From Streptomyces sp. R44 (lineage in GTDB: Bacteria > Actinomycetota > Actinomycetes > Streptomycetales > Streptomycetaceae): a DNA stretch of 64,000 nt. Both the position numbers and the translations under genes were made by a program. Positions 61,124 to 64,000 of this stretch are shown piece after piece (within the stretch, counting starts at the first letter, position 1; each line of letters begins with the position of its first letter). The notes below the pieces were generated by a model. It saw only the letters and a list, made by a program, of their open reading frames with translations, ran no database searches and was not told where the DNA came from. The stretch lies in NCBI RefSeq assembly GCF_041053105.1, contig NZ_CP163444.1, positions 5,456,001 through 5,520,000 of the forward strand, written 5' to 3'.

Positions 61124-61891
61124 ATGCGCAACCACCGCAAGAACACCGTCCTGGCCGCCGCCGCCATCGCCGCCCTCTCGCTGGGCCTCACCGCCTGCGG
61201 CGGCGGGGACGGCGCCACGGGCGCCAAGGACGCGGGCAGCGCCGGCTCCGCCCAGGTCACCGTCGGTACGGGTGACAGCGCCACGGCCACCGCCGCCGGC
61301 GGCACGGCGGACCAGACCGCGACGAAGAACGGCTCGGGCTCCACGGACGGCTCGACCTCCGGCGGCTCCACGGCGGGCGGCTCCACCGGCGGCTCCACCG
61401 GCGGCTCCAAGGCCGGCTCCACCTCCGGCTCCACGAGCGGCGGCAAGAGCTCCGCCGAGGCCCCCGCCTGTGCCTACGGCGACATCAAGGTCACGGCGGC
61501 GAAGGCGGACGAGGTCCCGACCGAGCACATCGTCCTCACCGCCACCAACACCTCCGGCCGCTCGTGCACCCTGCTCCAGTACCCGCTCATCGCCTTCGGC
61601 CCGATCCAGACCGCCAAGGACGTCCCGGCCGTGGCGAAGAGCAAGCCGGCCGCGCCGATCGTCCTGAAGGCCGGCGAGCCCGCCTACGCGAACGTGCGGA
61701 TCGCGCTCGGCGGCGTCCACGAGGACAACAAGGTCGTGAACGAGTTCAACGTGAACCTCTTCGCCGCCGAGGGCCCGGCCGAGGGCAGCATCGTCGTCAA
61801 GGCCCCGGCCGGCGGCATCGCGGTCGACGAGGCCGCCGCGAAGACGGGCTACTGGACGTACGAGCTCCGCAACGGCGCCGACGAGTTCTGA
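61124..61891 (+). CDS. DUF4232 lipoprotein
   Basis: 255 residues from ATG 61124. Lipoprotein signal peptide with lipobox LTAC (Cys about 24). A ~80-residue low-complexity Ser/Thr/Gly spacer includes GGSTAGGSTGGSTGGS-like repeats, then comes a DUF4232 domain (ACAYGDIKVTAAKADEVPTE, NTSGRSCTLLQYPLIAFG). DUF4232 proteins are exported Streptomyces surface proteins of unknown role. It lies 117 bp downstream of the SARP gene; linkage to the cluster is uncertain. Confidence 0.88.
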   Translation: MRNHRKNTVLAAAAIAALSLGLTACGGGDGATGAKDAGSAGSAQVTVGTGDSATATAAGGTADQTATKNGSGSTDGSTSGGSTAGGSTGGSTGGSKAGSTSGSTSGGKSSAEAPACAYGDIKVTAAKADEVPTEHIVLTATNTSGRSCTLLQYPLIAFGPIQTAKDVPAVAKSKPAAPIVLKAGEPAYANVRIALGGVHEDNKVVNEFNVNLFAAEGPAEGSIVVKAPAGGIAVDEAAAKTGYWTYELRNGADEF

Positions 61892-61925
61892 TCCGTACGG
61901 GAGCGTGCGCGCCCCCGGTGCGGCT

Positions 61926-62618
61926 TCAGGGACGGGTCCAGCCGTCCGCGAAGTCGCACCGGAGGTCGGTCCGCCGCCGTACCGCCTCCGGGGTGAAACC
62001 GGGGTCGTCGCGCAGCGAGGGCAGAGCGCCGACCCAGGTGTCCCAGAGCCCGCCCGGTGGGACGAAGCGCCCGGCGTACGAGGTGCCGAGCCCGGCGTCG
62101 AGCCGCAGCAGGGCGCCGAGGGCCTCGGGCTGGTCGTACCGCAGGTCCGTACGGGGCAGGTAGCGGTCCAGGTAGGCGACGAGGACCTCCGCGTCCGCGC
62201 GGGTGCCGAACCGGGCGAGGGCGAAGCAGTAGGCCGCGCCGGCGAAGCAGACCTCGCTGGCGAGGAGCAGTTCGCCGAGCCGCGCGCGGAACCGGGCCCG
62301 CCGGTCCACGCCGATCAGCCAGGCCGCCGTGAACCGCGACCGCCACTCGTAGGCGAGCAGGGCGTCCAGCTCCTCGTCCGTGACGGCCGCCGCGTCCTCG
62401 ATGATCCGTCGGGTGAAGCCGGGCGGCGCCGGCCGGCCGGGGGCCAGGTACCGGCCGCCGCGCAGATCCATGTAACGCGGCCGGCCCTGGTCCTTCGCGA
62501 TCACGTACCGCTCCACGACCTGGCCGTGCCCGCTGTCCCGGGGGTCTCGTAGGACGACCCGCCCGGTGGCGCCCGCCACATGGGCCTCGATCCCGGTCAC
62601 CTCTCGGCTGCTGCTCAT
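61926..62618 (-). CDS. DUF6000-like protein
   Basis: 230 residues. The mid/C-terminal pattern (VCFAGAAYCFALARFGTRAD, VLVAYLDRYLPRTDLRYDQ, ALGALLRLDAGLGTSYAGRF) matches what I know as the DUF6000 family, found in Streptomyces accessory regions and related in layout to immunity-type proteins. Its function is unknown. No toxin gene is evident beside it. The start abuts the cupin remnant on the opposite strand. Confidence 0.65.
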   Translation of the reverse strand: MSSSREVTGIEAHVAGATGRVVLRDPRDSGHGQVVERYVIAKDQGRPRYMDLRGGRYLAPGRPAPPGFTRRIIEDAAAVTDEELDALLAYEWRSRFTAAWLIGVDRRARFRARLGELLLASEVCFAGAAYCFALARFGTRADAEVLVAYLDRYLPRTDLRYDQPEALGALLRLDAGLGTSYAGRFVPPGGLWDTWVGALPSLRDDPGFTPEAVRRRTDLRCDFADGWTRP

Positions 62619-62970
62619 GTGGGCAGTCTGCCGGGGAACAGCGGTGCGCGGCCACGCGTTTCCCTGTCACCTGATCGCCCGTCAGGACCACCGGACGATC
62701 TCGGAGACCTTCTTCGTGCTCGACGGGACCGTCCGGCTGTACGACGGGGACCGCTGGGTGGACGCGGTCAAGGGCGACTGCCTGTACGTCCCGACGGGCG
62801 GGCTGCACGCCTTCCGCAACGACTCCGACGAGGACGCCTCGATGCTCATGCTCTTCGCCCCGGGGGCGCCCCGCGAGGAGTACTTCGAGAAGATGACGGA
62901 GTTCGCGTCCATGACGGACGAGGAGCGGGCCGAGTTCTTCCTGAGGCACGACACGTTCTGGACGGACTGA
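62617..62970 (+). pseudogene. Probable 5'-truncated cupin gene
   Basis: The frame encodes the C-terminal part of a cupin (ETFFVLDGTVRLYDGDRWVD, GDCLYVPTGGLHAFRNDSDE, FAPGAPREEYFEKM). The usual N-terminal strand with the metal-binding HxH is missing or garbled (FPCHLIARQDHRTIS), and the best ATG (62617) lacks an RBS and overlaps the divergent DUF6000 gene. I read it as a decayed remnant. A small active cupin with a non-canonical start is the alternative. Confidence 0.6.
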
Positions 62971-62980
62971 GGCGCGCGGT

Positions 62981-64000
62981 TCACGGCACCAGGCCCGTCT
63001 TCGCGCCCGCCCCGCACAGCGGCACCACCGTGAGCCCGGAGCGGGGCGGGGTCGCGCTCACCGCCGCCCAGCAGGCCACGCCGGTCGCCTCCACGAAGAG
63101 GCCCCGGCCGGCCAGGTCCCGCTGTGCGGCACGGATCTGTTCCTCCGTCACCGTCAGGAACGTGCCGCCCGTCGCGCGCACCGCCCGCAGGATCTGCCGG
63201 GCGCGGGGCGGGGCCGGGATCGCGATGCCCTCGGCGAGGGTGGGGCGCGCCGCGGCCGGCCCGGTGAGGTCCTCCGCGCCCGCGTGGAAGGCGGCGGCCA
63301 GCGGGGAGACGGCCTCCGCCTGGACGGCGACGAGCGCGGGCCGGCGCTCGACGAGCCCGTGGCCGTACAGCTCCTCGACGGCGAGCGCGGCACCGAGGAG
63401 CAGGGTGCCGTTGCCGACGGGGACGACGATCGTGTCCGGGAGGCGTCCGCCGAGCTCCTCCCACAGCTCGTAGACGTAGGTCTTGGTGCCGTGCAGGAAG
63501 TACGGGTTGTAGACGTGCGAGGCGTAGAAGACGCCCGGCTCGTCCGCCGCCTCGCGCGCCGCCCGGGCCGTCGCCTCGCGGTCGCCGGGCACCTCGACGA
63601 CCCGCGCCCCGTGCGCCCGGATCTGCTCCAGCTTCTTCGGGGACGTGCCCCCGGGGACGTACACGACGCAGTCGAGCCCGGCCCGCGCGCTGTACGCGGC
63701 GATCGCCGTGCCCGCGTTGCCGCTGCTGTCGGCGAGGACCGTGCGGGGCTGCAGGCGGCGGGCGTGCGCGACGAGCAGCGCGGCGCCGCGGTCCTTGAAG
63801 GACAGGGTCGGCATGAGGAAGTCGAGTTTGGCCGAAACCGCGCCGGTGGCCGCGCCGGCGGCCGAGCCGATGGCCGAGCCCATGGCCGAGTCGGTGGCGG
63901 CGCCGGTGAGGCGGACGAGCGGTGTGCGGCCCTCGCCGAGACTCACCTCGGGCCCGTACGGGAGCGGAGGCAGCGCCTCCTCGTAACGCCACAATGAATT
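62981..64000 (-). CDS. Threonine-synthase-like PLP enzyme (partial, runs off the window)
   Basis: The visible reading frame extends past the right edge with no stop, so the true 5' end (usually ~40 residues with a Cys-rich start) is outside. PLP fold of the threonine synthase/PALP family: TLSFKDRGAALLVAHARRL (PLP Lys), DSSGNAGTAIAAYSARAG and VPVGNGTLLLG (phosphate loops). A low-complexity Ala/Gly/Ser/Met/Thr segment (about 63845-63910) is inserted between the TPLVRL and LDFLMPTLSFKDRG elements. Exact substrate unclear. Confidence 0.85.
   Translation of the reverse strand, partial: NSLWRYEEALPPLPYGPEVSLGEGRTPLVRLTGAATDSAMGSAIGSAAGAATGAVSAKLDFLMPTLSFKDRGAALLVAHARRLQPRTVLADSSGNAGTAIAAYSARAGLDCVVYVPGGTSPKKLEQIRAHGARVVEVPGDREATARAAREAADEPGVFYASHVYNPYFLHGTKTYVYELWEELGGRLPDTIVVPVGNGTLLLGAALAVEELYGHGLVERRPALVAVQAEAVSPLAAAFHAGAEDLTGPAAARPTLAEGIAIPAPPRARQILRAVRATGGTFLTVTEEQIRAAQRDLAGRGLFVEATGVACWAAVSATPPRSGLTVVPLCGAGAKTGLVP

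Noticed and set aside
1..64000. Transposase, integrase, attachment sites, tRNA genes or CRISPR arrays marking mobility of the cluster
   Set aside because: None could be seen by reading the sequence. Island boundaries are inferred only from gene content and repeats.

Overview
The window is chromosomal DNA from a Streptomyces-type actinomycete. It is very GC-rich with a strong third-position GC bias, has many GTG starts and 4-bp ATGA/GTGA gene overlaps, and carries actinobacterial markers: a WhiB-family regulator, polyphosphate glucokinase, DUF4245, DUF6542, OvmZ, SARP and DUF4232 proteins. About 55 protein genes can be supported. I saw no rRNA, tRNA, CRISPR array, transposase or integrase.

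The left part (1 to about 33 kb) is conserved chromosome. In order it holds a secreted lytic-transglycosylase-like protein, an AI-2E-family permease with a small membrane protein, the ahpC-ahpD peroxide pair divergent from oxyR, a PadR/ABC ATPase/ABC permease operon, a class A penicillin-binding protein, a PP2C-type phosphatase with its own anti-sigma-like kinase domain, a DUF402 protein, class II fumarase, a secreted SGNH hydrolase-lectin, small secreted proteins, class I fumarase, a DUF1707 protein, a WhiB protein (wblI by position), glpX, DUF4245, a nitroreductase-family protein, xseA/xseB, an amino-acid permease, ispH, ppgK, a DUF6542 protein and ychF. From memory, this order resembles the S. 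coelicolor region that lies just before the actinorhodin cluster. That positional comparison is recollection, not computed.

Between about 33 and 38.6 kb is a transition zone: a two-domain ABM-like protein, a 1132-residue membrane-anchored NACHT/STAND ATPase, and an OvmZ-like DNA-binding protein transcribed divergently from the ATPase. A short tandem repeat built from a terminator arm follows.

From 38.8 to 61 kb lies a specialised-metabolite tailoring and deoxysugar cluster without any PKS or NRPS core gene. It encodes a glycosyltransferase, NDP-hexose 3,5-epimerase, MFS exporter, two FAD-linked (berberine-bridge-like) oxidases, an acyl-CoA-dehydrogenase-like two-component monooxygenase with its flavin reductase, three NmrA-like reductases, an aromatic FAD hydroxylase, an O-methyltransferase, a membrane acyltransferase, dTDP-glucose 4,6-dehydratase, a ketoreductase and an E1-type (PLP/2Fe-2S) sugar 3-dehydratase. 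It ends with an orphan atypical OmpR-type regulator divergent from an AfsR-like SARP. The exporter promoter holds a perfect 20-bp palindrome matching the SoxR box, sitting in a 19-bp -35/-10 spacer. I infer that the product, or an intermediate, is redox-active, for example a quinone. The rest of the pathway (scaffold synthase, sugar nucleotidylyltransferase, possibly a 2,3-dehydratase) must be encoded elsewhere.

The right edge (61 to 64 kb) has a DUF4232 lipoprotein, a DUF6000-like protein, what looks like a 5'-truncated cupin gene, and a threonine-synthase-like gene that runs off the window and carries a low-complexity insertion. ispH, ppgK, the DUF1707 gene and the cluster response regulator all appear to be leaderless, with a -10 hexamer 6-7 nt before the start codon.
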